A stretch of DNA of 5,573 bases from Dysgonamonadaceae bacterium (GTDB lineage Bacteria > Bacteroidota > Bacteroidia > Bacteroidales > Azobacteroidaceae), in assembly GCA_031284225.1 (NCBI GenBank), contig JAITAH010000287.1, forward strand, positions 1 to 5,573, written 5' to 3'. The notes under the pieces are model-generated. The model was not told the origin of the DNA, did not search any database, and was given only the letters and a program-made list of their open reading frames with translations. Positions 1 through 5,573 of the stretch are shown here, in pieces (within the stretch, counting starts at the first letter, position 1; the number at the start of each line of letters is the position of its first letter). The position numbers and the translations under genes were made by a program.

Positions 1-44
1 AGTTATTTCTTTCGCCCTTTTGCTTTATAAACTTTGTAAAAAAC

Positions 45-75
45 TTGCTTAGGTAGTTAAAGTTAACTAAATTTG
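45..75 (+). promoter_or_regulatory. Bacteroidota-type promoter for rprXY
   Basis: A TTG at 45-47 is followed by exactly 20 bases and then TAAATTTG at 68-75. This matches the known Bacteroidota primary sigma factor pattern (TTG at about -33, 19-21 bases, TAnnTTTG at about -7) with no mismatch in the -7 box. Transcription would start near 79-82, giving a leader of about 130 bases before the rprX ATG at 210. I found no better-spaced match in the rest of 1-209. Motif and spacing are seen directly; that it is the active promoter is inferred. Confidence 0.72.
54..69. promoter_or_regulatory. Perfect inverted repeat in promoter spacer, candidate operator
   Basis: TAGTTAA at 54-60 and its exact reverse complement TTAACTA at 63-69 flank a two-base centre (AG). 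The 16-base palindrome fills the second half of the promoter spacer and its last two bases are the TA of the -7 box, so a protein bound here would compete directly with RNA polymerase. The same stretch also contains a tandem direct repeat, AGTTAA twice (55-60, 61-66). OmpR-family regulators usually bind direct repeats spaced about one helical turn apart, so the symmetric form may suit a different dimeric repressor. The bound protein is unknown. Confidence 0.45.
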
Positions 76-209
76 TTCCGATTTTTAACGTTTACGATGA
101 TTCATTAAAATGATTTAGGGTTTGAGTCAAATATTTTGTATTTTTTTGGATAAATGTTAAACAAAAACAAACTTACTTTGTTCCATTAATACGAGGGTAG
201 AAGATATAT
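76..209 (+). other. AT-rich 5' leader of rprXY with two short palindromes
   Basis: This non-coding stretch lies between the predicted promoter and the rprX start. It contains TCATT-AA-AATGA at 102-113 and TTTGA-G-TCAAA at 121-131, both perfect short inverted repeats, and a direct repeat of ATGATT at 97-102 and 110-115. TTTAACG (84-90) and TTTACG (91-96) form an imperfect tandem pair. A weak purine-rich GAGGG lies at 193-197, 12 bases before the ATG, which is too far for a strong Shine-Dalgarno and typical of Bacteroidota. I see no open reading frame of note, no terminator and no recognisable riboswitch. The palindromes could be protein sites, or chance in AT-rich DNA. Confidence 0.4.
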
Positions 210-1682
210 ATGAGAAAGTCAACCATTTGGTTACTCACAGGCGTTTTGATCTTTGCGTTTATCGGTTTGCTGTATTTACAGATCACGTATATTCATATTA
301 TATTGAATACGCAGCAAGAACAGTTAAAAAACAATGTCAAACGCAGTTTATATCAGGTTTCCCACGATTTGGAATTGGACGAAACCGAGCAATTTCTGAT
401 AGACCAGATTCGCACTTTCGGCAATATGAATTGGAGAAGCGGGAAGCGAATTTCGCCGCGCATTGATATGGGAGAACAACAGCGGTTGTCGATGGGAGTA
501 CTCCCGCCCAGTTTTGGAAAAAATGATTTGAATACAACTTCGCGAACAATCAAAGAAGCATTTCAGGATCGTTATGTGTATCAGCAAAATTTGCTGGACG
601 AAGTGATTCGAAATGCGATGAAAGGCAGTGAACGCTCCATCGAAGAACGGATGGACGTCCGGCAATTGGAACTCTATATCCGGCAGGAATTAGCCAATAA
701 CGACCTGGTTTTGCCGTTTGAATACGCGGTAGTGGACAAAGATAAGCGACCGATCTATCAAAGCTCGAATTTTCGGAGCCACGATTTGACCGTTTATTCG
801 CAAATCCTGTTTCCACAAGATGCAGCCAGTCGATTGTACATTTTAGAAGTAATATTTCCTTCCGAAAAGACGTATGTTTTCGATTCCATTATGCGATTTA
901 TGGTACCTTCCATTGTCTTCACGTTGGTATTGCTGCTGGTATTTGTATTTACGATCTATACAGTCTTCCGTCAAAAGCGTTTGTCGGAAATGAAAAATGA
1001 TTTTGTCAATAACATGACGCACGAGCTGAAAACGCCGGTGGCCAGCATTTCGCTGGCAGTCCAAACGTTGAATGACGCCGACGCCTCCCATTCGCCCCGG
1101 CTGATGGAACATGCAAAAAACGTTATCGCCGATGAAAGTAAACGCTTGGGGTTTCTGGTAGAAAAAGTCCTGCAAATGTCGCTTTTCGACGACCGAGAAG
1201 TACAGTTCAAACGGACGCTTTTGGAGGCCAATGACTTGATAACCAGCGTGGCAAGCACGTTCGCCCTTCGCGTGGAAAATGCAGGAGGCACGCTCGACGT
1301 CGATTTGGAAGCAACCGATTCGACCATCCTGGTGGACAAAATGCACTTTACCAACGTCTTGTTTAATCTGATGGAAAATGCCGTCAAATACCGGCGCACC
1401 GAGGTTCCGCTCCAGTTGAGGGCACGAACGATAAATGTGGGCGATAAAATTCAGATTATTATCGAAGACAATGGGATGGGGATCCGGAAAGAAAGCCTGC
1501 GGAAGATTTTCGACCGCTTTTACCGCGTTCCTACCGGCAACCGGCACGATGTAAAAGGGTTTGGACTGGGTTTGGCCTACGTGAAGCGGATTGTTACCGA
1601 TTTTGACGGAACTATCAAAGCAGAAAGTGAATTTGGGTCGGGTACGCGGTTTATTATCAGCTTGCCCTACATAGATAATTAA
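210..1682 (+). CDS. rprX: RprX-like membrane sensor histidine kinase
   Basis: Inner-membrane sensor kinase of 490 residues that should autophosphorylate on a histidine and pass the phosphate to the RprY-like regulator encoded 20 bases downstream. An N-terminal membrane segment lies at about residues 6-27 and a second at about 229-253. Between them is a periplasmic region of about 200 residues with no domain I recognise. The HisKA domain follows, with the H-box NNMTHELKTP and phosphoacceptor His271. The HATPase domain has all its boxes: N-box NLMENAVKY (Asn390), G1 DNGMGI (420-425), F-box FDRFYR (434-439), G2 GFGLGLAY (450-457) and G3 GSGTRF (476-481). The kinase therefore looks intact. The first ATG places the hydrophobic segment right after a short basic start, and a strong promoter lies upstream. 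Assignment to RprX rests on remembered resemblance to the Bacteroides protein, especially MRKSTIW and RSLYQVSHD near the N-terminus, and on the adjacent rprY. The sensed signal cannot be read from the sequence. Confidence 0.92.
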   Translation: MRKSTIWLLTGVLIFAFIGLLYLQITYIHIILNTQQEQLKNNVKRSLYQVSHDLELDETEQFLIDQIRTFGNMNWRSGKRISPRIDMGEQQRLSMGVLPPSFGKNDLNTTSRTIKEAFQDRYVYQQNLLDEVIRNAMKGSERSIEERMDVRQLELYIRQELANNDLVLPFEYAVVDKDKRPIYQSSNFRSHDLTVYSQILFPQDAASRLYILEVIFPSEKTYVFDSIMRFMVPSIVFTLVLLLVFVFTIYTVFRQKRLSEMKNDFVNNMTHELKTPVASISLAVQTLNDADASHSPRLMEHAKNVIADESKRLGFLVEKVLQMSLFDDREVQFKRTLLEANDLITSVASTFALRVENAGGTLDVDLEATDSTILVDKMHFTNVLFNLMENAVKYRRTEVPLQLRARTINVGDKIQIIIEDNGMGIRKESLRKIFDRFYRVPTGNRHDVKGFGLGLAYVKRIVTDFDGTIKAESEFGSGTRFIISLPYIDN

Positions 1683-1702
1683 TTTTAATAAATAGAGTAG
1701 TT

Positions 1703-2404
1703 ATGGAAGAAAAAGGAAGAATCTTCTTGTGCGAAGATGACGAAAATTTGGGAATGCTTTTGAAAGAGTATTTACAAGTGAAAGATTTTATTGTAGATTT
1801 GTTCCCGGACGGAGAATCCGGAGCAAAGAATTTCCCAAGGGAAAAATACGATTTATGTGTGCTGGATGTGATGATGCCGAAAAAAGACGGCTTTACCCTG
1901 GCTCAGGAAATCCGTGCAGTCAATACGGATGTTCCTATCATCTTTTTGACGGCCAAAACCCTGAAAGAAGACGTGTTGGAAGGTTTCAAAATCGGCGCCG
2001 ACGACTACATTTCCAAGCCGTTCAGCATGGAAGAATTGTTGTTGCGGGTAGAGGCCATCCTTCGACGGGTGAGCACGAAAAAACCTTCGAAAGAAGGGCC
2101 TTACGTGATTGGAAAATTTACATTCGATCCCCAAAAACAGGTGTTGACAAGCGGTAAACACGGCGCGGTGAAATTGACTACCAAAGAAAGCGACCTACTG
2201 GGGCTGCTTTGTGAAAATGTGAATCAGGTTCTGGAACGAAACTATGCGCTGAAAAAGATTTGGGGCGTAGTCGATTATTTCAATGCCCGCAGCATGGACG
2301 TCTATATCACCAAATTACGGAAACTGCTGAAAGAGGATACGAATATCGAAATTATGAATATCCACGGAAAAGGATATAAACTGATTGCTCCGGTAGAAGA
2401 ATAA
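1703..2404 (+). CDS. rprY: RprY-like OmpR-family response regulator
   Basis: Cytoplasmic DNA-binding response regulator of 233 residues, a normal length for the OmpR/PhoB family. The receiver domain (about 5-122) has the acidic pocket Glu11-Asp12-Asp13, phosphoacceptor Asp55 in LDVMMP, Thr83 in FLTAK and Lys105 in SKP, so every residue needed for phosphotransfer is present. The C-terminal winged helix (about 134-229) contains a recognition helix near NARSMDVYITKLRK (194-207) and the wing ending HGKGYKLI. The sequence closely resembles RprY of Bacteroides fragilis as I remember it. Published work, recalled and not checked here, found that rprX/rprY affect porin OmpF when expressed in E. coli, and that Porphyromonas gingivalis RprY controls the Na+-translocating NADH dehydrogenase operon. 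The gene starts 20 AT-rich bases after the rprX stop with no terminator between, so both should share one transcript. The first ATG is used; no strong ribosome-binding site is visible. Confidence 0.95.
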   Translation: MEEKGRIFLCEDDENLGMLLKEYLQVKDFIVDLFPDGESGAKNFPREKYDLCVLDVMMPKKDGFTLAQEIRAVNTDVPIIFLTAKTLKEDVLEGFKIGADDYISKPFSMEELLLRVEAILRRVSTKKPSKEGPYVIGKFTFDPQKQVLTSGKHGAVKLTTKESDLLGLLCENVNQVLERNYALKKIWGVVDYFNARSMDVYITKLRKLLKEDTNIEIMNIHGKGYKLIAPVEE

Positions 2405-2449
2405 GAAAAATGTGAGGGGAAAAGGAAGGCTTTCTGCCTGAACTGTCCG

Positions 2450-2526
2450 ACTATGGAGTACACGGTACACGATGCTTGATAAGTAAATAAATGCTGTATC
2501 TGATCGTGATCGCGTACTCCGTAAGT
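2450..2526. repeat. Large imperfect intergenic hairpin, function unknown
   Basis: The arms 2450-2473 and 2503-2526 pair almost end to end. The outer block ACTATGGAGTAC (2450-2461) pairs with GTACTCCGTAAGT (2514-2526) with one bulged A. Then come an A/C mismatch, CGGT (2463-2466) against ATCG (2509-2512), a bulged A, and CACGAT (2468-2473) against ATCGTG (2503-2508). That gives about 22 base pairs, two of them G-U. The 29-base AT-rich loop can form a further small stem (GATAAG 2478-2483 with CTGTATC 2494-2500, one bulge). No uridine run follows on either strand, so it is not a standard terminator. It could be a structured 3' UTR, a small RNA, a palindromic repeat family or a remnant of a miniature inverted-repeat element. 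Confidence 0.5.
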
Positions 2527-2583
2527 AACGTTTTCCCAATCGTTCACAGACAAAAAAGGAAGAATAACGGAGCATAACTGGGC

Positions 2584-2612
2584 GTAAACCGTTTTCTTCG
2601 CGGTTTACTTTT
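2584..2612 (+). terminator. Terminator-like hairpin at the convergent junction
   Basis: GTAAACCG (2584-2591) and CGGTTTAC (2601-2608) form a perfect eight-base-pair stem with a nine-base loop, followed on the plus strand by TTTT (2609-2612). It lies about 180 bases beyond the rprY stop, and its right arm contains the amidase stop codon (2605-2607, TAA on the minus strand). The stem is half AT and the T-tract is short, so it is at best a weak intrinsic terminator for rprXY. On the minus strand the hairpin also forms just at the end of the amidase message, but no T-run follows immediately; a T-rich stretch comes only about 20 bases later. Confidence 0.45.
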
Positions 2613-5502
2613 CCATAAACTTCAGGACAGCGCTCATCAATTGATCCCGACCGTCCGCTTCTTGTATCGCTTCAAACGGAAAGCCCAAGACGCAAACCTT
2701 GTAATCGCCGGAAAAAGCCACGCCGGCGCTTAGGTTGTTTTCGCTGTAACGGAAAACGGTATGACTTCCCTCGCCGGCCGGTTCAATGGCGTCGGGCGAT
2801 TCCACGGCATAAAACGCCGTATTCAGCCGGTTATGAAATTGATAATCGCCTTTGAACGGCGGGAAAGGCGAAAATACGGTTCGCACCCGGCCGGTTACCG
2901 CCGCATGGCCGGTACGCCACTGGTATTTCAATATTTCCCGCGCAAAGCGCTGATCGGATTTCCGCACAAAAGGATTGTCCCATAAATCGGAACCTACATA
3001 CGACCCGCTGATAAAAATATTTCCACCCTGCCGGCAATACGCGCTAATCTTTGCCTGCAAATCGTCGGGAAAAGTTTTGTATCGAGGCGGAAAAACGCCT
3101 CTGCCCACGACCGTTTGTTTTTGTTTGCCGAGGATTAAATCGACTATAGGACATGAGTTTAGGTCGATTTGTCCGTTCATGACGGCAACCGCCGAAGTCG
3201 AAACAAAGGAATATCCGGCTTTAACCACAGACGTCCCATGTCGGCGCGGATAATCGAAAGTATTTCCGCCCAGCGTCCAGGTTTCGTAGTCGGCATTGCT
3301 GGCGCCGAATCCTACCGCATCGTCATCCATCCAAGGAATCGTCCGGCGAAATTCGTACTGGCTGCCGATGTAATTGTATTCCATCCTGTCGGGAACGCCG
3401 TGATCCATTAAATCCATAAAACCCGCCAAACTGTCTTTCGCGACAAAACTGCCCGGAGCCGAAAGCCGGTCAAAACCGTTGACGATCAATACCGTAGCTT
3501 TTTCATCGCTTTTCCGGTAAACGGATAAAGTTTCGGACGGAAAACTTTCGCCGCCACCGTTGACGGCCGTAATGCGGAAATTGTATAACCGATCTTTCTC
3601 AATCGACAGGCTGATCTCCGGCTCTTTCACCCAAGTTCCGTTATCGAAACCGTCATCATTTACAGAAATATAGACAATGTATCCGGTTGGGACGGCGGTC
3701 GGTTCCAACGCATCCGCCACCGGCTGCCATTGCAAGAATACCTGCGTATCGCCGGTAAAACGTGCGCTGAACGACTGCACCGGCAACGGCTGTACGATAT
3801 ACTCCGACTGGTATTGATGGGCGATGAATTTCAAAAATCCTTTGTACAGCGATCGGCTTACGCTGAACCGGAAATTAGGATCCAGTCCGTAACGCATATC
3901 GGCAAAATTCTGATGCGACAAGAGTTCGAGCAACATAGTCGGCGCTTCCGGCAACCGGGCTTCGCTGTAATTCCGGTTCCAGATAGGACGGCGCGTCCAC
4001 TTTGGCTCGTAGAGAAATCGAACGTCCCGCACAATTTCGTCCATCACCGTCGATACCAAATCGCGGGAAAGGATGCGCGGTTTTTCGTTATCGAAAACTT
4101 CCTCCTTATAATGCGTCATACAAATGCCTAACGTGCCGATAATAGAATCATTGTAAGTCGTTCCTGCATCGCTATGGAAAGCCAGAACGGCGTCGATCGG
4201 GACGCGGCGGTTGATCATTTCGTTGACCCACAGGCCGCGGCTTTGAAAATCGTCGATATAATCGCGTTCGCCTTTCGACCAGCGATAAACGCTGTCGGGC
4301 ATACCTGCCCACTGCAACCAGTATCGGGCGCCTTCGGTATAACGAGGACGACCGCTGGGTTCCGGTTGGCGCCCCCGCGCAATATTCCCGATTCCGCCGC
4401 CGATTTTGACGGCATCGGCCGTCAGGATACGGCCTTTCGTGGCGCTTTGGTTCGACAAAACCACTTTGCACCGTTCGTTTTTCCCTTTTTCAAAATCGAA
4501 AAAGCCAAGGAACACCCACGTGCCGCCGCTCATCGTTTGATTGATCGTAAACTCGGTTTTTCCACCGGTATGATAAACTGTGTAGCGGGCGTCTTTCGTG
4601 CTGTTTTTCACACTTGCGTAGGAAATATAAACGCCGTATTTCCCCTTTTCGGGAATATCCGGCTCCCAAATGCATTGGCTTTCTTCGCCCTTAGTAACCG
4701 TTTTGATTTGTCGGTAAGTTCCATCAAGAAACGGATTTTCCAAATCGAAATAGACGGTTTGACGGTGAGCAAAGCCGGGCGTCGCGCCGTCCGTCCACGA
4801 TTCGTCGCCGGCGGTTTCCCAATAACCGGATTGTGCGGTTGAACGGTCGTTATCGACAATAATTTCGTGCCGTTGCGTATCGCGTTCGCGCGGCAGAAGC
4901 ACGCTGGCTCCGGCATTTTCGAGCATGGGAACCAAATACGGCAACACAAAACTTTGTGTGAATAAATCTTCCACCGTCTGAAAAACCCGGGCGCGTTGCC
5001 ATTCCCAGCGGTCTAAGTTCTGCTCGTAATACCAGCCATGACTTTGCCACAGGGCAATGTGTCTGTTCTGCAAACCGTTTGTTATGGCAATCGGAACGGA
5101 AAGATTCTTTTTGAGCGGCACATCCACTTTGTTGGTAAACCGTTCTTTCCGGTGGAGGGGGATATAATCTTCAATTACATATCCATCGGAATACAATTCG
5201 ATTGTTTTACGTTTGAAAGCGGCAGGCAATAATGCCCGTACCCGTTTATAGATATTGTCGGTCAGCGCCGAGTCGAAACGCCCATAAGATAAACCTTCAC
5301 TGGCAAACAGTTGCAATTTCTTCTTTGTTACTACAACAGAATCAATCCGGATGGGTAAAACGGAGGTCTGTTGACGGATAACGTCGGTCAGAATACTCCC
5401 GATTTTTTGTTTCGTTATTTCCGGAAGTTTCTGCGCCTGCGTTTTTGCCGGAACAAAGACAATCGATACAAAAAAGAAGACAATCAACCATTGATTTCTC
5501 AT
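2605..5502 (-). CDS. Secreted split-domain N-acetylmuramoyl-L-alanine amidase ('xanthan lyase' type)
   Basis: A 965-residue secreted protein, probably a zinc amidase cutting the bond between N-acetylmuramic acid and L-alanine in periplasmic peptidoglycan. Residues 1-23 form a signal peptide ending AKTQA with no lipobox. By-eye Amidase_3 matches are His155 in QSHGWYYE, Glu178 in VEDLFTQ, the VLLPRERDT strand (201-209), His443 in AFHSDAG and Glu526 in TMLLELLSHQNFAD. The first three candidate zinc-site residues and the last match are separated by a golvesin/xanthan-lyase-type domain (about 222-370) inserted after RERDT. A fibronectin III-like domain (about 572-666) and a Rossmann-like C-terminal domain (about 668-965, starting ATVLIVNGFDR) follow. 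Database relatives are often named xanthan lyase, probably because of the inserted domain; no polysaccharide-lyase catalytic domain is visible. The ATG at 5500-5502 is chosen because the signal peptide begins there; an in-frame TTG at 5541 would add 13 charged residues before it. No type IX secretion C-terminal signal is evident. The gene converges on rprXY. Confidence 0.8.
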   Translation of the reverse strand: MRNQWLIVFFFVSIVFVPAKTQAQKLPEITKQKIGSILTDVIRQQTSVLPIRIDSVVVTKKKLQLFASEGLSYGRFDSALTDNIYKRVRALLPAAFKRKTIELYSDGYVIEDYIPLHRKERFTNKVDVPLKKNLSVPIAITNGLQNRHIALWQSHGWYYEQNLDRWEWQRARVFQTVEDLFTQSFVLPYLVPMLENAGASVLLPRERDTQRHEIIVDNDRSTAQSGYWETAGDESWTDGATPGFAHRQTVYFDLENPFLDGTYRQIKTVTKGEESQCIWEPDIPEKGKYGVYISYASVKNSTKDARYTVYHTGGKTEFTINQTMSGGTWVFLGFFDFEKGKNERCKVVLSNQSATKGRILTADAVKIGGGIGNIARGRQPEPSGRPRYTEGARYWLQWAGMPDSVYRWSKGERDYIDDFQSRGLWVNEMINRRVPIDAVLAFHSDAGTTYNDSIIGTLGICMTHYKEEVFDNEKPRILSRDLVSTVMDEIVRDVRFLYEPKWTRRPIWNRNYSEARLPEAPTMLLELLSHQNFADMRYGLDPNFRFSVSRSLYKGFLKFIAHQYQSEYIVQPLPVQSFSARFTGDTQVFLQWQPVADALEPTAVPTGYIVYISVNDDGFDNGTWVKEPEISLSIEKDRLYNFRITAVNGGGESFPSETLSVYRKSDEKATVLIVNGFDRLSAPGSFVAKDSLAGFMDLMDHGVPDRMEYNYIGSQYEFRRTIPWMDDDAVGFGASNADYETWTLGGNTFDYPRRHGTSVVKAGYSFVSTSAVAVMNGQIDLNSCPIVDLILGKQKQTVVGRGVFPPRYKTFPDDLQAKISAYCRQGGNIFISGSYVGSDLWDNPFVRKSDQRFAREILKYQWRTGHAAVTGRVRTVFSPFPPFKGDYQFHNRLNTAFYAVESPDAIEPAGEGSHTVFRYSENNLSAGVAFSGDYKVCVLGFPFEAIQEADGRDQLMSAVLKFMEK

Positions 5503-5530
5503 GAACCTATTCGATGCTTTCCTTCCATTT

Positions 5531-5573
5531 TTATTCCCCAAAAATACTTCCGTAACGATGATATTCGTAGGCG
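5531..5573 (-). CDS. Possible 3' end of an upstream minus-strand gene (partial)
   Basis: Read leftwards from the window edge, one minus-strand frame gives AYEYHRYGSIFGE and then TAA at 5531-5533, 28 bases before the amidase ATG. The composition, rich in aromatic and charged residues, looks like a protein tail, and same-strand spacing of this size would fit an operon. However, the two other minus-strand frames are also open to the window edge: one is the amidase frame itself, the other ends in a TGA that overlaps the amidase ATG. Thirteen residues cannot identify a family, and the call may be wrong. Confidence 0.22.
   Translation of the reverse strand, partial: AYEYHRYGSIFGE
5539..5546 (-). 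promoter_or_regulatory. Possible -7 promoter box for the amidase gene
   Basis: On the minus strand this reads TATTTTTG, a full match to the Bacteroidota -7 pattern TAnnTTTG. It would start transcription near 5534 and give a leader of about 30 bases before the ATG at 5502. No TTG is present 19-21 bases upstream, so the -33 element is missing or degenerate. In this AT-rich stretch a chance match is quite possible. If the box is real, the in-frame TTG at 5539-5541 lies inside it, which further disfavours that codon as the amidase start. Confidence 0.3.

Noticed and set aside
1..52. Tail of an upstream plus-strand gene at the left edge
   Set aside because: Short open frames end at 28-30 and 50-52 but are low-complexity and AT-rich, with nothing to distinguish them from non-coding DNA.
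132..180. Alternative -7 boxes (TATTTTG at 132-138, TACTTTG at 174-180)
   Set aside because: Each is one base short of TAnnTTTG and neither has a TTG at 19-21 bases upstream, unlike the 45-75 promoter.
843..1547. Long minus-strand open frame (234 codons) opposite rprX
   Set aside because: It lies entirely antisense to a kinase with every expected motif, and its translation has no domain pattern and is rich in His, Cys and Gln in the way shadow frames are.
2427..2439. Small hairpin AGGC-TTTCT-GCCT just after rprY as a terminator
   Set aside because: Only four base pairs and no T-run follows, so it is too weak to call.
4174..4842. Plus-strand open frame (222 codons) opposite the amidase gene
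   Set aside because: It covers the inserted domain antisense to a well-supported protein, shows no recognisable motif, and has no promoter or start context of its own.
2605..5502. Xanthan lyase (polysaccharide lyase) activity for the large minus-strand protein
   Set aside because: Only the inserted binding-like domain recalls xanthan lyase; no lyase catalytic domain is visible, whereas amidase-type His and Glu motifs appear in the right order.
5503..5541. TTG start at 5541 extending the amidase by 13 residues
   Set aside because: The added residues are charged and would sit in front of a normal signal peptide that begins exactly at the ATG at 5500-5502; the TTG also lies inside a possible -7 box.

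Overview
The window reads as chromosomal DNA from a Bacteroidales bacterium. The two plus-strand genes are close matches, recalled from memory, to the RprX/RprY two-component system of Bacteroides. The promoter in front of them has the Bacteroidota layout (TTG, 20 bases, TAnnTTTG) rather than the E. coli -35/-10 type, and start codons lack strong Shine-Dalgarno sequences. The genus cannot be fixed from this sequence; Tannerellaceae or Dysgonomonadaceae-like organisms would fit.

Layout. Bases 1-209 are AT-rich and non-coding. They hold a well-formed promoter (45-75), a perfect inverted repeat inside its spacer (54-69) and a leader of about 130 bases with two further short palindromes. rprX (210-1682) encodes a membrane histidine kinase. 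rprY (1703-2404) follows after 20 bases and encodes an OmpR-type response regulator, so the pair is almost certainly one operon. A 200-base intergenic region separates rprY from a convergent gene. It holds a large imperfect hairpin (2450-2526) and a short terminator-like hairpin (2584-2608) that overlaps the convergent gene's stop codon. The minus-strand gene (5502 down to 2605) encodes a secreted 965-residue protein. By eye it is a zinc N-acetylmuramoyl-L-alanine amidase whose catalytic domain is interrupted by a golvesin/xanthan-lyase-type carbohydrate-binding-like domain, followed by a fibronectin type III-like domain and a Rossmann-like C-terminal domain. The last 70 bases hold its start region and perhaps the tail of another minus-strand gene.

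How the parts may work together. RprX should sense an envelope signal and phosphorylate RprY at Asp55, and RprY then acts on transcription. The palindrome in the rprXY promoter is a good place for autoregulation or for another repressor. The amidase would act on peptidoglycan in the periplasm. A functional link between the envelope sensor and the wall enzyme is possible from proximity, but the genes converge and share no promoter, so this is speculation.

No mobile element, CRISPR array, tRNA or rRNA was seen. The genes belong to known families. The least explained items are the large intergenic hairpin, the palindrome in the promoter, and the split-amidase architecture, which databases often label simply 'xanthan lyase'.
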